A stretch of DNA of 64,000 nt, taken from Nannobrachium achirus. Lineage: Eukaryota > Chordata > Actinopteri > Myctophiformes > Myctophidae. This document shows positions 1 to 16,135 of this stretch, one piece after another. The stretch covers positions 51,165,468-51,229,467 of the forward strand of contig OY997640.1 in the NCBI GenBank assembly GCA_963921795.1, written 5' to 3'. The translations under genes and the position numbers were made by a program. The notes under the pieces were generated by a model. It was not told the DNA's origin, made no database searches, and saw nothing but the letters and a program-made list of their open reading frames with translations. Position 1 is the stretch's first letter, and each line of letters starts with the position of its first letter.

Positions 1-534
1 TTTATAGCACATTAAATGCATTCAGTATGGTCACCCATTCGGCTAAGCATTCTCTAACCAAGACAAGAGTGAGTTATACTTCAGTTCACAGTCAGACCTG
101 TTTTACTCAGGCAATATTCCTGTAAACTTGGAAGTGATAATGTACTGTAGCAGAGAAGAGACAGACGTGATAGTACATATATACATGACATATATACATG
201 TACATACATGATAAATGGTTAATACACCCCCCTAATTTACAATAAAGGGGTGTGCGGTAGAATGTTTTAATAAAATATATCACATGATGATTTGACATGA
301 TTTGAATGTTAAATGTTTTATTTTCAGAGTTCCGGGAACTCAGAGACGCATAAATACGTTTCCTATTCATTTAGATCATATCATATCATATTCCCGTAAC
401 CCCACACTGAAATTCATTGGTTAGACTTTCAAAGGTCTGTGCAAACGGGGTCGAAGTTCAGCAGAGGGTAGAGATGTGGTGAGATTCAGCAAAACAAAGA
501 CTGCCACATACTGGAGTCACAGCCGGCCGTAGGC

Positions 535-1186
535 ATAGGCAGCAGGGGTGTCGCACCAAATTCTGGGCCCTGGGTACAAGGATTCACTGTGGAATGTTCT
601 AACCCATTTAGATTGGGAACACATTATTACGCATTTTTTAATGCTTTAACTATTGAAAAATAGCAAATGTACAAGCTCACAGCTGCGAGCTTGTAGATCT
701 GCTATTTTTGAAAAGTCGTGAAAATGTGTGCAAGTCTTTGAATATTTTTGACCCGATTCTTAAATGTCTTCTAAATCCTTCTAAGGTTTTTTGAAAAACC
801 TATGTTTCAATGTCAGGGGTGATCAAACATATTCAAGTGAAGGACCCCCAAAATGATATGTATTTGGTCACGGATCCCCCCCATCTCAAAATATTTATTT
901 CCAGGGACCCCCCCCCCCCCCCAGAAGCAAAATTTGAGTTAAAAATGTTCGCTTAAAAAACACATATATTCAAAGATTTGCACACATTTTCACGACTTTT
1001 CAAAAATAGCAGATCTACAAGCTCACAGCGCGGCACCGAGTGCTGCCCTGCGAGCTTGTAGATGCGAGCTTGTACATACTTTAGCTATTTTTCAATAGCT
1101 TAAGTATAAAATAATTAAGGCCCCTCCACCTTGGGCCCTAGTAACTCAGTCCCACTCCCCCCCCTTGTGACGCCCCTGATAGGCAG
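535..1186. mobile_element. Non-autonomous hAT element, family CAGGGGYGTCGCACC, copy 1, with target duplications
   Basis: Element 543-1178 starts CAGGGGTGTCGCACC and ends TTGTGACGCCCCTG (imperfect inverted termini). It is flanked by an exact 8-bp duplication ATAGGCAG (535-542 and 1179-1186), diagnostic of hAT transposition. There is no transposase. It carries two copies of the window-wide hairpin (656-709 and 1002-1092) around a nested segment that begins near 815. Confidence 0.85.
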
Positions 1187-1578
1187 AATAGGCAGTACAG
1201 TCCCATGTCTGGTATGATTCATGGGGCAGTAAAGGGTCTCATTCCTTCCCTGTGTGTCTGACCAGAAGTGGCCCATGAATTGTGAAGTCTCCCTGTTCTC
1301 CCTGCCGCGGTGACCTCCAGACTAAGCTTAGAGAGCCCAGGGAAAATGAGAAAATCAAATCCCTTAGTGGGGGGATTATCTTTAAGGGATCAGGTTGTAG
1401 CTTGAGCCATCACCTCGGCCTTCACCCCAAGACCTTCCCCTACTGCCCGTCCCGTTTGCCGCTTTCCAGCAAAAGTCGACTCGCGTCACGGCCAGAATGG
1501 TGCTTATGTGTTTCATCTATCTTACCTTCACTGGACATGGGTAAGCCCAGTTTATACTCCGTCTTGCGATGGAGTATA

Positions 1579-1840
1579 ACGTCACTGTCAGGCAGAAACC
1601 TTGTACAGTATCTCCAAGTTTCACATTTTTTATGTTTTTTTTTTCCTTCTTAAATTAAAGCCCTGCTTCATCATACAAAAGTGTTGCACAAAAGTAGTGA
1701 AAATAGCAGATCTATAAGCAGTGTGGCGAGGCGAGGCGTTGTGTGCCTGCAGATCGATTTTCACTATTTTAAATTGTTTTTTAAAATAATATAAAAAAAA
1801 ATAAGATTTTGAACACAGGATTTCCATCCGACAACAACGA
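1579..1840. mobile_element. TA-flanked MITE, family GAAACCTTGTA, copy 1
   Basis: Ends resemble ACGTCACTGTCAGGCAGAAACC and its partner TTTCCATCCGACAACAACGA. Four such copies occur in the window. TA precedes the left end (1577-1578); the right flank is TG. Its centre is a hairpin (1696-1765) with AGTGAAAA/TTTTCACT outer arms. The TA flank suggests a Tc1/mariner-type MITE. Confidence 0.6.
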
Positions 1841-3207
1841 TGAATTAGGATTAAAGGAGACAGCTCTCACAGGTCAGCAAGCGAGATTATGAGGCACAAC
1901 GAAACAGATACATGCTGGTATGTAAATGATGTCAGGAGTACACAAGTAACCTGCGCAAATTTTCATTCATTATTCATTCATCCACTCACTTACTCACTTT
2001 AAGCCCCAAAACATAATTGAGGTTTCCCCAATGACATCAAGAAACAGAGTTAAAAACTAAATACGCAAGTTAAACAAATCAAAGAGGACAATTACACAGA
2101 GTGAGGTGAGGCTGAGGTTTTGTTTAATTTGCATTATTAAATATTCTTTCTCCGTGGCACTCTCTGCACATTCATAATACCCTACTGTGAGTCTAGTGTG
2201 AAGAATGAAATACAGTATGAGTATATATGTCATCATGGGAACCTTGTAGCCTACACATACACAGTTAGTACACTAAATGTCTGTGTAGAGAAGCGGGTTT
2301 GGAGAGCAATTACTAGAGGTTGTGTTCTGTTGATGCCACTTTATAGGAGAGATCAACAAACAAGGAGAGATTGTAATAATTATGGCAAGTAGCCTCTTGT
2401 AATCGATTGGTAATTACTTTCTAAACACTGTGTGAAAGAGGCCTGCAGTGCCTCTACCGATGTTTCCCTCATTTTCCTGGCCTCTGTGTCATTAGTATGG
2501 CACACTAGTTGTGGATACAGTCAGGAACGTGTGCTGAATACATCTATGTATTTAGAATAAATGTTATGAATGCTCAAGATACAGTATCCGCGAACAGCAC
2601 ATTTTATAGAATGTGTGCAACACGTTGGCAACAGCATATGCGACACATTTCACAACGAGTTGTTTTCTGTGTTATTGGATCCCATCAGAATATTTTTTAT
2701 TTGCCAAGTACACAACATACAGTACAAGGAACGTGACTGATGTGGTAGGACATGCTCTTCAACAGTCTTCATATTACACATCATACACAGCCCTCCGCGC
2801 AATACACAAGATACAATAATTGGCATCAGTTAATTATTCATAAACCACAAAACCTCAAGGTCAGCACTGAAATTCTAACATCTTAAAAAAAAAGCCAAAA
2901 ATTATCTCCGTCAGCGCATCCGGAGCAGAGAGACGAAATATTATGCGCCACCAAATATCTTATTCAAACGGCGACCTTTGCCGCTTCCCTTGATAATTTG
3001 AGAAGCCTTGGCAGTGAATGTAGGCTAATGTATAGCGGCTCTGACACATGTTGCAAGCGACCGTACACATTAACTACCCGTCACATGCAATCATTCTCAA
3101 AAGCTCACCAGTCATTAGCAATTCTGCCAGGGCAAAGATGTACTGTAGGATCAGAAAGCGGAGGGGGAGGGGCTGGGAGAGACCGCTCATCTCATGCAAT
3201 GGAGCGA
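1841..3207. other. No gene seen
   Basis: AT-rich unique-looking DNA without recognisable elements. The stretches 1-534 and 1187-1578 are likewise empty. Confidence 0.6.
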
Positions 3208-3215
3208 TGTACTGT

Positions 3216-3303
<88 letters not shown>

Positions 3304-3326
3304 ACACACACACGAACACACACACC
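3208..3326. repeat. (CA)n microsatellite
   Basis: Nearly pure CA from 3218 to 3298, with variant units to 3326. Confidence 0.95.
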
Positions 3327-4556
3327 CATGCCCGTAATGTCAACATCCATCCAAGGATCAATGCCACAGTTTACTGTGGGCCTAAGCAGCGGGGAGCGAG
3401 GGAGGGTAGGGGTTATTGTATGTATAGCTAATAGCTGTGCGGTTCAGTGAAGTCACTGGCTATGAAACCACGACCACAAGAAATGGGCCGTTTGCGCGGG
3501 AGAGGCCCGCGCCAAGGTTCTGGCTGGCGGGCGGCCAGGAGGTTAGCACCAAGCCAGCACATTCTACACGTTCACTCGAGAAACTGCTGAGAGACCCGCT
3601 CTCCGCTCAGCCCCTCGATAGCACTTGACATGTTCCACGGCAGAGGAGCAGCGGTCCGCCCAGCGAGAAGTCCCGCCTACACATGCCCATGCCGATCACC
3701 AGCCACGCTGTGAATGCTGCTTGCTTAGCATCCGACACCACATGACATCAAGGGAAGAAAGCAAACACGACCAACATTTTGAGTGTGATTTCAAGCATAC
3801 ACGGTGATTAACATAATTTTAGATTAATTCCTTCAGATGTCTACATCTGATTTTAGTGTTTGTACAGTAAGTACTGTACAATACACTCACTCACTCTTTG
3901 CTCACTTTTAGTGTGAATTTCACACCTGTGTACACAGTAATGTGTTAATTGTTTAACTGTGTGAAAATGGACCAGTTACACTTTCGGTGTTAAATCAACA
4001 GTACGGAATTTACTGTAAGGTAAGAAATCCACCTTCATGCAGGTACACTACTCCAGAACACCATAATGGGAAGTCCATGTCTTTTAAGCTAAATGCAGGC
4101 CCAGGGGCGAGAAAATGAACTCTGCATACCTGATAGCTAACCTCTCATCACCAGGCTTTCTGCAGTGTGTGGAAAGTCTGGTTTCTATTTACTTCTCATT
4201 GCTCTGATCTGGTCTAGAGCATGCTTACTGTATCCGGTACCGTTTCCATACCTACATGCACGCACCGTTTCCATATCCGTTCTAGACTGGATCAACAACC
4301 TGCAAAGTGAATGGATCATTCAGGCCTGGTTCTGTACTGAAAGAAACCAGTAACTCATATGTCTGCCTCTCAGATGCACTATTGGAACATCCATCAAAGA
4401 AAAATAGTTCATACCCGTATGATTTCCACCCACCATTTGTCTGAGCTATGGGACCGCGATTACAGATTATATAACCTGCGGGGACCTTAACTAACGTCCA
4501 TATCATGTACAGTATATCTGCTGCTATGCCCACGCACCTTATGTCTAACCTCAGGT

Positions 4557-4775
4557 ACATTTAAATAAGTGATGGGTCCCACTCAGAGTGACAAGGGAGA
4601 GTTTGTTCCCTTTATTTTTCCATTTCTTTACAAGAAAGTACCCTATACTATCCAGCCTTCATCAGTGTACTAGATAGCCGAAAAGTTTATCCTTTCTTGT
4701 AAAGACAAGGAGAATTAAAAAAAGAAAAAACTCACTCTTGTCACTCTAAGTGCGACCTATCACTTATTTAAATGT
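4557..4775. mobile_element. Foldback MITE with about 45-bp terminal inverted repeats
   Basis: ACATTTAAATAAGTGAT at the left pairs with ATCACTTATTTAAATGT at the right. Pairing continues through GAGTGACAAG/CTTGTCACTC, and an inner pair CTTTACAAGAAAG/CTTTCTTGTAAAG gives a second stem. Confidence 0.65.
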
Positions 4776-5201
4776 CATTGCTCTAAGAGGCATATCGCAC
4801 CAGCGGAATCAGAGTGCAGTGCAAACAAAGAATTAACCTCAAGTACATACTGTACCACACCCAATAGATCTGTAAATATGTAGATGAATTGTTGTTTTGT
4901 ATTGATCTTTCTCTCTCTTCCCCTTGCCGCCCCTCTTGCTGCTTTCCTTTGTCTTTTATGGAAATAACCAAAACGATGAAACTTGCACAAAAACAAATCC
5001 ACTGTTTTACACCTGTAAGCCTGCGATGTAGCAATAAAGTTGCCTGTGGCAACATTCAAATAAACTGCTTATATTTGGGAAAGGTGACGAAAGGTGACGA
5101 CCTTGACCACAGGCTAATGGTCAAGGTCTACAAAGTTCAGACCAATGGGTCAACCCACCGAGGAGGAGAATGGATGAGGATGGACTGACTGTTTGGTTTA
5201 T

Positions 5202-5364
5202 TTAACCCACCTGAGGCAGATTCTACAACATCAGTAGTTCTCACACTTTCGAGAACTTTCTAAAATGTTCAAAAATTGCAGATGTATAAGCTTGTATATT
5301 ATCTGCAAATGCTAAAAATCTAAAAGGACACAGAATGATGCTTTCCTGGGATTGAGTGGGTTAA
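5202..5364. mobile_element. Short TTAA-bounded MITE
   Basis: Starts TTAACCCACC and ends GTGGGTTAA, giving TTAA at both edges and a CCCAC terminus, as in piggyBac-type MITEs. A decayed hairpin lies at about 5269-5310. Confidence 0.45.
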
Positions 5365-5374
5365 TAGTGGGATA

Positions 5375-5807
5375 TCGTCCTTGTCGAAGGAAACCTTGTA
5401 TCGTAGTTTCAAATTTGTATGTTTTTTCGTAAAGACTGTCACACAAAACCAGTGAAAACAGCAGATCTACAAGCACACAACACACCGCGAGGCGTTGTAG
5501 ATCAGCTATTTTCACTGTTTTAAAGATTAGTTTTTTTATGCCTTTATTAGACAGGACAGTAGACTGACAGGAAATGGGGGGAGAGACGGGGAGCGACACG
5601 TGGCAAATGCCGTCCGGATCGGGAATCGAACCGGCGACGTCACCAGGCATCCATGCCCATGTGGGCATACCCAAGTGGTATGCGCCCAAATAGGGCAGCG
5701 GGCGGCCGGGTGCCCCTATTTTAACTTTTTTAAATCATTTTTAAAATGATACAGTATACAAAATGAACGTTTTTTTGACATACAAGGTTTCCACCTGACA
5801 ACAACGA
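5375..5807. mobile_element. TA-flanked MITE, family GAAACCTTGTA, copy 2, with nested SINE
   Basis: Left end TCGTCCTTGTCGAAGGAAACC, right end GGTTTCCACCTGACAACAACGA, with TA on both sides (5373-5374, 5808-5809). It is longer than the other copies because a SINE-like sequence occupies about 5524-5722. The hairpin is at 5451-5516. Confidence 0.65.
5524..5722 (-). mobile_element. tRNA-derived SINE-like insertion (minus strand)
   Basis: On the minus strand there is a polymerase III B-box match GGTTCGATTCC (5622-5632), followed by a purine-pyrimidine body and a 3' end AATAAAGGCATAAAAAAA. This resembles widespread fish SINEs. The A box and target duplications were not resolved. Confidence 0.5.
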
Positions 5808-6485
5808 TATACAACGGGAAGAGTCTTTATCTAGAAAAAATACGAAGTGTGCCAGGATTTAGTTTGCCCACACAAACAGGAGGCGCAAGGCCTCCTCATG
5901 ATAAAGCCGGGCGTTATTTCATTTCAAAGGTCAACGCTGAGATTCTGACCTTATTTAGAAAAGGTCGCACAGATGTGGTACAAAATGTTAAAGAACAAGG
6001 TCGTCAGAGGACAAAGACGTTAGTACGCATGTACAGTACACACACATGCATGAGCACGCGCACGCACACACACACACACACACACAGGATTCTAAATGCT
6101 TAAGCACACATGCAAATACAATCTCAAACAGACGTGCACGGCACACACGCACACGCTCACACAGCCATAACAGCACGCCCCCACAACAAACACCAATAAA
6201 TCCCACACGCACACAAATTGTGTGTATTTAATACACTACACACACATTCAAACACACTATCACACACACGCGCACAATTGTCCAGTCAAACTGAATGTGT
6301 CCTTGTGCAGTGACCTTTTTCAAATGCAGCGTGTTCACGTCCAGAGGATTACAAGCTCAGATGGCTGGCTAACAATGACACACCTGCTGGGAGATGTGGT
6401 GCAAATCAGGTCCTCAGCAGGCCTGTCACAATCAGGACATTTGACTGAACATTCATTGTCATACAAATAATTGTGATAAACGATT

Positions 6486-7548
<1,063 letters not shown>

Positions 7549-7702
7549 TTGTGTTTTTAACATTGAACATTGGAACATGTAATGCCTGTTTTGCCCTTTA
7601 GGCTTTGTAAATTAAAATTTCACAGTGCAGATATGCCACTAACTTAAATACATAAAGAATACATAAAGTAATGAAATGTCATCATTTAAATGGCCGCTAT
7701 TT

Positions 7703-7845
7703 TTTGTTCCAGGGACCCCCCAGAAGCAAAATTTGAGTTACAAATGTTCGCTTAAAAAATACATATATTTCAAAGATTTGCATACATTTTCATGACTTTT
7801 CAAAAATAGCTGATCTACAAGCTCACAGCGCGGCACCGTATATCA
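7703..7845. mobile_element. Fragment of a hAT-internal segment with half hairpin
   Basis: GTTCCAGGGACCCCCCAG through CATGACTTTTCAAAAATAGC matches the interior of the elements at 543 and 29591 and stops abruptly after GCTCACAGCGCGGCACCG. Confidence 0.55.
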
Positions 7846-8185
7846 AGAACCGTATATTTTTTACACTTCTGTGGCAATGTATGTGTCCTGCCAGAATGTT
7901 GTTGTTTTTTACCAGCTTCAAATAATTAGGAATGTATTATTCAAAAACAGACACAAAAACAGATGAACTACGAGTCTTAGAATGGTGCTACAAGAATAAA
8001 AATACTGAGATAGACTCCTGCCACCTTTTCATTCTCATGTGGTACTATACCACTGTTTATCAGTGGCTATGCATCACCATGTGATGGACCTGGACATACT
8101 CTCCTCACCACTATAGTGTAGTTTGGATACCTTTCACGCACCATAACACATATTGGGGCACATGTGTTGGCCATGTGCAAGAAGT

Positions 8186-9968
<1,783 letters not shown>

Positions 9969-9972
9969 GAGT

Positions 9973-10051
<79 letters not shown>
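9969..10051. repeat. (GT)n microsatellite
   Basis: About 38 GT units. Minor CA/GC repeats at 9228-9268 and GGGA units at 9672-9696 lie upstream. Confidence 0.95.
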
Positions 10052-11118
10052 GCCCCCCTTTTTAATTATCCTATTGTGGGCTGGAGTTTAGTCTCAAGTG
10101 AGATTTTGAGTTTTTAAATGGTCGCCTGTGGAAGGGGATGGGGAGGGGGGGGACGGACTCATACAGCGAACAAAGGATTCCCTCTTGAAAAGGAGGCTTT
10201 GTATGGCAGAGAAAAAACCGCCTCGTAGCTCGCCGATTTTCTTCTATCTATTCACTGTTCCGCTTCATGTTGCGAAACCTGTTAGTGCTAATGGCCGGCT
10301 TTATCATGGGAAATGCGCTGTTATTGGCTACGGAGACAGCCGTACAAAGACTTCGGGTGGAGCCACTTGAAGGCGTCTAGTCTGGCCCTACCTCCTACCA
10401 AGTCCTGATTGACACCTGACATCCTACATATCCCGTTCTCCCTGACATTGTAAACTGTACGGCAGCCTGTACACTGACAGCCTGTCAGTGTGTCTCTAGC
10501 TCCTGGGTATGAATCTGTCTCTGTGTGTGTCTGCCTGTCTGTCCATTGACGTTTTCTACGAGAAAGGCCATGTTAGAGCAGCCTGTCTCAGTCATGCCCG
10601 TTTTGTTTGGCATATACTGGCTTGGATACAGAAATATCGGGTACTTTTTATTGTATTTTAATATTAGAAAGGAGAAAGAAATGTGTATTATCCTAACCCT
10701 AAACCCATGATAACCCTTTGAAAACTGAGGAACAGACACAACAGAGGAAGTAAGTGAACAGACATCAGAGAGGTTTCTCGTATTTTGATCTTTGTGGGAG
10801 TCTTCAGTATCAAGAATCAAAACGGTTTTAAGGTAGTGTCACTACTCATACAGGTATACGAAGCATAATGCAAGTGTGTGGTCCACAAAGTACTGTTCTA
10901 CAACAACAAAATAATAATAATAAGATAAGAATTAAAATATATATATGAAGGAGCCACATCAGCATAGCATAAAAAGTATAGAAATTGAAGTAAAGTAAAG
11001 TATAGAAATGGAAGTGTGTCCGCAGCTCCGCACACAAACACTGAATTTCTCCTTTATTCGCTCTAATATCTTGTTTCATACAGTACACTGCGTGGAACAA
11101 AACTTCAGCCTCTGTTTT
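10052..11118. other. No gene seen
   Basis: Mixed intronic DNA with no recognised repeat. The stretches 11212-11504 and 12621-13314 are similar, except for a trimmed hairpin at about 13240-13283. Confidence 0.5.
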
Positions 11119-11207
<89 letters not shown>

Positions 11208-11211
11208 TGTT
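11119..11211. repeat. (GT)n microsatellite
   Basis: About 44 units, with a single TATG interruption near the end. Confidence 0.95.
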
Positions 11212-11504
11212 CCCACAACATTCTGCTAGCAACTCAAGGCTCAACTCAAAATATCAATAAATAGTGAAAATAATAGATAGATGATAGATAATCAAGTTAT
11301 GCCTGTAGATCTTCTAGTTTCACTATATATACTGTACAGTATCAATTTGTTTTAAACAATATATTTATTGCCAGCATTTTTCCTATAAGGATTTTCTTCC
11401 ATAAAATGTATGAACGGCCCCTATATTTCTTGAAAGATAGCAGATTAGTAGATTTAAATAGGGCTTAAGTTGTACCGCTATGTATTTTCTTCCTTCCTAG
11501 AAAT

Positions 11505-11605
11505 GTAATGGTGTCAAAAGTACACATTTTGTCTCAAGTAAGTAAAGTAAAAGTACAGATACTAAAAAAAATTACTTAAGTACAGCACTTTACTAAACCA
11601 CCGAT
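11505..11605. mobile_element. Fragment related to the AAGTACTTAA fish repeat
   Basis: Words such as CAAGTAAGTAAAGTAAAAGT and TTACTTAAGTACAG match the interior of the family at 52864. No ends were identified. A similar scrap lies at 13085-13115. Confidence 0.35.
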
Positions 11606-11959
11606 CGCAACACAACTCTAAATAGTCGTGGAATACCTTAGGGGTCAGTGCCTGGGCAAATCTATATTGCTTCATCTCTGTTTTGGTAGAAAAAGCTTGG
11701 GGTCAGCGTGAGGGGAGATCTATATCTCTGTCTATAATATGAGGAGGGATCACCTGCAGATACTGCAGATACCTGCAAATCTGCAGGCTATGTAGACTCT
11801 ACATACTGTAGTCTGAAAAAGTTTTAGAAGCACTGCGCTACATTGTGGCCCCATCTGTGGAACAAGTGATACTTGTATAGTGTGAAGTGAAAACATTTTG
11901 GCCATGGTGTTTTAAAGTACTTCCTTGTGCTTTATTTTGTTGCAATAAATATCATTTGA

Positions 11960-12620
11960 TGATAATCATTTGAAACCCCATGAGAGAAGTTGAGAATTCT
12001 GTAACGTCTATATTGTAACTATCTGTGAAAACCTATATAGTCATTCTTATACGTTCTCTTTTCTAGACCTTGTAATAATTATACTGTTTATTATTTTGCT
12101 ATTGTCCCCCTGGAATCACCCAAAGACCCTCGAGGTTCCCCAGACCCCACTTAGAGAACCATTGCAAGTAATTTGAAAACATTTCATGTCATCAATATTC
12201 CAATTTGTATACTTGTTATACAAGTTTAAAAAGAAAATGATATAATACTTGATAGAAGTCTGTGTGGAAATGACAAAAAAAAAAGAAAAAGAAAAAAAGA
12301 CTACGTCTAAAGGATTGCAGTGGTAATATACAGCGCCGCTGTATACCCTTTGATCTGAAACTTGATATGTGAAGTTGATGACCTCTGTTGTCACATGATC
12401 TGTAATTATTACCATCTGTTGGCACAGAAGGCCTTTGTAAAACATACCTGACTGATGCCAATCAAGTGAAGAGCAAACCTGAGGAAGCCACGGTGCGAAA
12501 CGTGTTGTTCGCTCCATTATATTATACATCTAAAGCAGTGGTTACCAAACCTTTTAGTTCGAGGTCTTCCCGGGACGCAAACTAGGGAAAATAGCTGATC
12601 TGCAAGCTCACTTGGACTGC
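11960..12620. other. hAT-end scraps and half hairpin
   Basis: A segment ending AGACCCCACTTAGAGAACCATTG (12143-12165) and the start GCAGTGGTTACCAAACC (12536) look like ends of Charlie-type elements. A half hairpin, GAAAATAGCTGATCTGCAAG, lies at about 12590. The DNA between them (12170-12530) has nothing recognisable. Confidence 0.35.
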
Positions 12621-13314
12621 ACAATCTACAGTACACTCACTCAGACTGCAGAATATACAGTATACAGAATGCATTAAACTAAAATAATTGCTGAACTAGA
12701 AAGATGTCATTAGAAATTGCAAGTGTGATTGCCGTGACACGAGTCATACATGAATTCCGTCTTCTCATCTCTTATTTGGGAAAAGTTTATTTTTAATTAA
12801 AGTCAATGGAGAAAATGTATTCACGAATATAAATCGAAAAATATATATATAACGTATCTCTTAGCAAAATGCACCCCTGCGTGTCCCAATGAAGCCAGTC
12901 GATTTCACATATGGTCCAAGTGCATGCTACCAAAACTGTAACAGGAGTAGCGCTTCAAAATAAAGTTTATCCGGAAAGAAATACATTCGGACAAGTAATA
13001 ATAGTCGGGCCAAGTGCGTGCCACCAAAACTGTGGGAAGAGTAGCATGGCAAAATGAAGTTAAAAAAATTAAAATAAAGTCGGACAAGTACTCTACTCAA
13101 GTACACTAATTACTATGATGATCAATAAATGATGTATCTGAACTCAAAGCCCTTGTGTCATTCGCTTTGAACTCCTTCATGATGAACCTCCACGCCTTGT
13201 TTGACTCAAGCCTGAGTTATAGTTGCATGAAGGTTGTGCACTGAAAATAGACGATCTACAAGTTATTTATACTGGCTATTTCCGGCATGCAATATAAATA
13301 CGGTTTTATTTGCG

Positions 13315-13359
<45 letters not shown>
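13315..13359. repeat. Poly-C run of 45 bases
   Basis: An uninterrupted C homopolymer. Shorter C-runs occur at 909-922, 15503-15517, 19018-19031, 19816-19836, 20157-20173 and 23846-23860. Confidence 0.9.
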
Positions 13360-13596
13360 TGCTGCCCACTTGGCACCGCCTTTTGTCCATGGCTAACTTT
13401 AGCGTTTTTTAGGGTTTTCACCCAGGCTACCATTCACTGTGAAACCCAGCCCAGTCAACGCTTATGTCCTTCCTTTGTTTAAATATTTCCTCGAGCCAAG
13501 GTCTCTCCGTTTCATCTCTCTCGATCAAACGACGTACTGCACTGCTTACTCTAGTTTTTATAGAACAGTTGTTTTCTCCTACGGTCATTGGTTACA

Positions 13597-14048
13597 CCCT
13601 ACTGCAGGGGTCTCCAACGTTTTCAGGCCAAGGACCCCTTAGTTGAGAGAGTGATGAAGCAGGGACCCTCCAACCTTTTCATAGATTCCATGTTTGACAG
13701 CACGATCATCAGTGTATTTTGGATTCACGTCAATTTGTATTTTCAGATATTTTACCACTCTAACCGTCAAGACTTTATGAACTCTGTTCTTAGTCAGCTC
13801 TTTTTCCCCTCTACACCAAACCTCTTTGCCGAAAATAGAAGATCTACAAGCTCACAACGCCTCGCGCTGCGAGGCGTTGTGAGCTTGTAGATCGGCTATT
13901 TTTGGCAAATGTTCTCAGAATATGGACACTGGGGTTCAAGTGGTTAATATAAAAAATGAAGGAAAAAAAATCTAACACTAAAAGATTTGGAGGACCCCCT
14001 GTAGTAACTCTGAGGACCCCCTAGGGGTCCCGGACCCCTGCCCTACTG
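13597..14048. mobile_element. Non-autonomous hAT element, CAGGGGTCTCCAAC termini, with target duplications
   Basis: Element 13605-14040 starts CAGGGGTCTCCAACG and ends GGTCCCGGACCCCTG, with exact 8-bp duplications CCCTACTG on both sides (13597-13604, 14041-14048). Its interior is a hairpin with TTTGCC/GGCAAA outer arms (13825-13909). It has no coding capacity. Confidence 0.88.
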
Positions 14049-14499
14049 TAACAAGATGCGGACATAACACATATTAAAGAGAGGCAAAAATATATAAAAT
14101 AAAATATGTTTTATTTCAAGTAGTACAACTGTTCTGTCTAAAAAATAAAACAACCCTCTACAACAATTTGGTTGAACCAAATCTGTGCACTCTGTGCTCG
14201 GCCCCCCCATGGCCCATGCCGGTCTCCCCTGGCTGGGAGCAGCTAGTAAAGCTGTTTTTGTTGTGATAGCATCAGTTGTTATTAACGAGGGGGAAATGCT
14301 GTGTAAATGAATCTGTCGGAGCTGCTCGCCGTCGGCCATCAATCAGCAGTAATACAGTCAAGCTCTGATTTAATAGGGTTAGGACGCTGCTGCTGCTGTT
14401 GTACACGGCTACATCCATCCATGCCCTTCACCAAGGCTGCTGGTCATTGTGCTGCTACGCAGCCCTCCTCTTCTCCAAGCTCCCTCCTTCTGTCTCTAC

Positions 14500-15022
14500 C
14501 AGGCACGTGCACACATAGACATCAAAGGGGGCTTGAGCCCCTGCCCTTTTAGCCGTCTTTAAAAAGTGCCCTCTCCAAACCTTGAATGCAGTTTTTGCTA
14601 TGGTGAAAGAAAAGCAAATGCCCTCTTTCCATGCCATACCCAAAGGCAGCATTACAAGAGAATCGCCTTGTCCAAACTCTCCTGAACTTGAATGCAGCTT
14701 CTTATGATGAAAGAATTGCCCTCTCTCTGTGTAGAAATCCATGCCGTTACACCACATCTCTTGTTTTGACTTGATTATGCTTGGTTCAGTGTGGTATAAC
14801 CCTGGCATCACAGGGATCTCCATATCTCCATATATGGGCATAAAAGGGATTTGTTCCCCCTGGCATCACAGGGATCTCTCTAACAGGGCATCATTAATAG
14901 TGATGACATCGCAACAGCGCGACGCGTTGTGAACTTGGGTCTGCTATTTTCAATATTTCCACCCAAGGCCCTTTTATAAAAATGTCAGCCCCTGCCTCTC
15001 TAACATTCTCTGCACGTCCCTG
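14500..15022. mobile_element. hAT-like element, CAGGCACGTGCACAC family, copy 1
   Basis: Begins CAGGCACGTGCACACATAG and ends ATTCTCTGCACGTCCCTG; the reverse complement of the same ends bounds 31641-31905. One arm of the window-wide hairpin remains near 14890-14955. The 8 bases on either side do not match, though GCTCCCTCCTTCT occurs on both sides. The element also contains one CArG word, CCATATATGG (14828). Confidence 0.65.
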
Positions 15023-15028
15023 CTCCCT

Positions 15029-15070
<42 letters not shown>

Positions 15071-15960
15071 CTCTCTCGGTTCCAACTCTGCTCCTTCGGC
15101 ACTTTTCTCCACCGCTCTCTTTCCAGCTCTTTATCTGCATCCCCGTCTCTGTTTCTCTCTCTCTCACTCACTCTGTCTCTCTGACTCCATTTCACTACAT
15201 CACTGTTTTCCCTTCCTTTCCCCCTGCTGCCCTCCCTCTTCCTCTCTCAGACCCGGCCTGCTCCTCCTCCTCCTCGCCATATGCTCCTATGTACAGACCT
15301 TAATCCCAGTGTTACATTCAGACGAGGAGGCGCAGGAAGAAGGCCAGGAAAGCGATTGAAGGGGAGATAAGATGCAGCTCCGGCTCCGCAACGCTGTCCC
15401 AACTCTCTTCCAGCAGAACCTCTCTCTCCAGGGACCCGCTTGAGTCACACCAGATGTCTCTAGGGTGACAACGGTGGACCAATAGTATAGGCCCGTTACA
15501 GCCCCCCCCCCCCCCCTCCTTATCCTCCTCCCCTCCTCTGCTACATTAAATTGTAATCCCTTGTTCTTTTGGCCCTGGTAAAATGCCATTCAATTTCCCC
15601 CCATCGCTGGTCCACACAGAAATCAATTGGCACACTTGAGAACAACAGCGTGTGTGAATGACATGGACTAATTCTCCCAGAGAGAGGGCTGGGGAGGGAG
15701 GTTAATGTGATGTGCACAAGGTCAGTGCATTTGGAGAGGTAACTTTGACTGGATTTGTTGTTTCTTTGCTCTCTCTCTCTCTCACACACACACTCTCTCT
15801 TCTCTCGCACTAACACGCAGCTATCACACAGTCCCCCAGTCTCCTCTTGCTCTCAGCAGGTATGTCTTTCACACTCTCTCAAACACACTCTTCTCTCCCA
15901 CTTTCCCCCTCTCTGTCTCTTTGTGTCTCTGCCTCCTGAGCGAGAGTCTCTTTGCACTTC
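14985..15960. repeat. Pyrimidine-rich low-complexity stretch with (CT)n
   Basis: CT repeats at 15031-15067 and 15769-15782, and generally TCTC-rich DNA. No gene was seen. The next stretch to 16135 is also featureless. Confidence 0.7.
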
Positions 15961-16135
15961 TCAAGGGCTCAAAGAAAAAGACATGCCACAATAATTGGAT
16001 TAAAGCGCAGTCTGTAAGCAAACCTACAACGTGAGATGCAGGATCAATATGGAACGCCCGTGCCATTTGAGACGGTGAAAGGTAATCAAAGAGTCACCAA
16101 CGAAAAATTCATCAAGTCATCAAATCACCCTGCCA

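Noticed and set aside
14492..15030. 8-bp target duplication for the element at 14500-15022
   Set aside because: GTCTCTAC and CTCCCTCC do not match. The GCTCCCTCCTTCT shared nearby is in CT-rich DNA and offset from the element edge.
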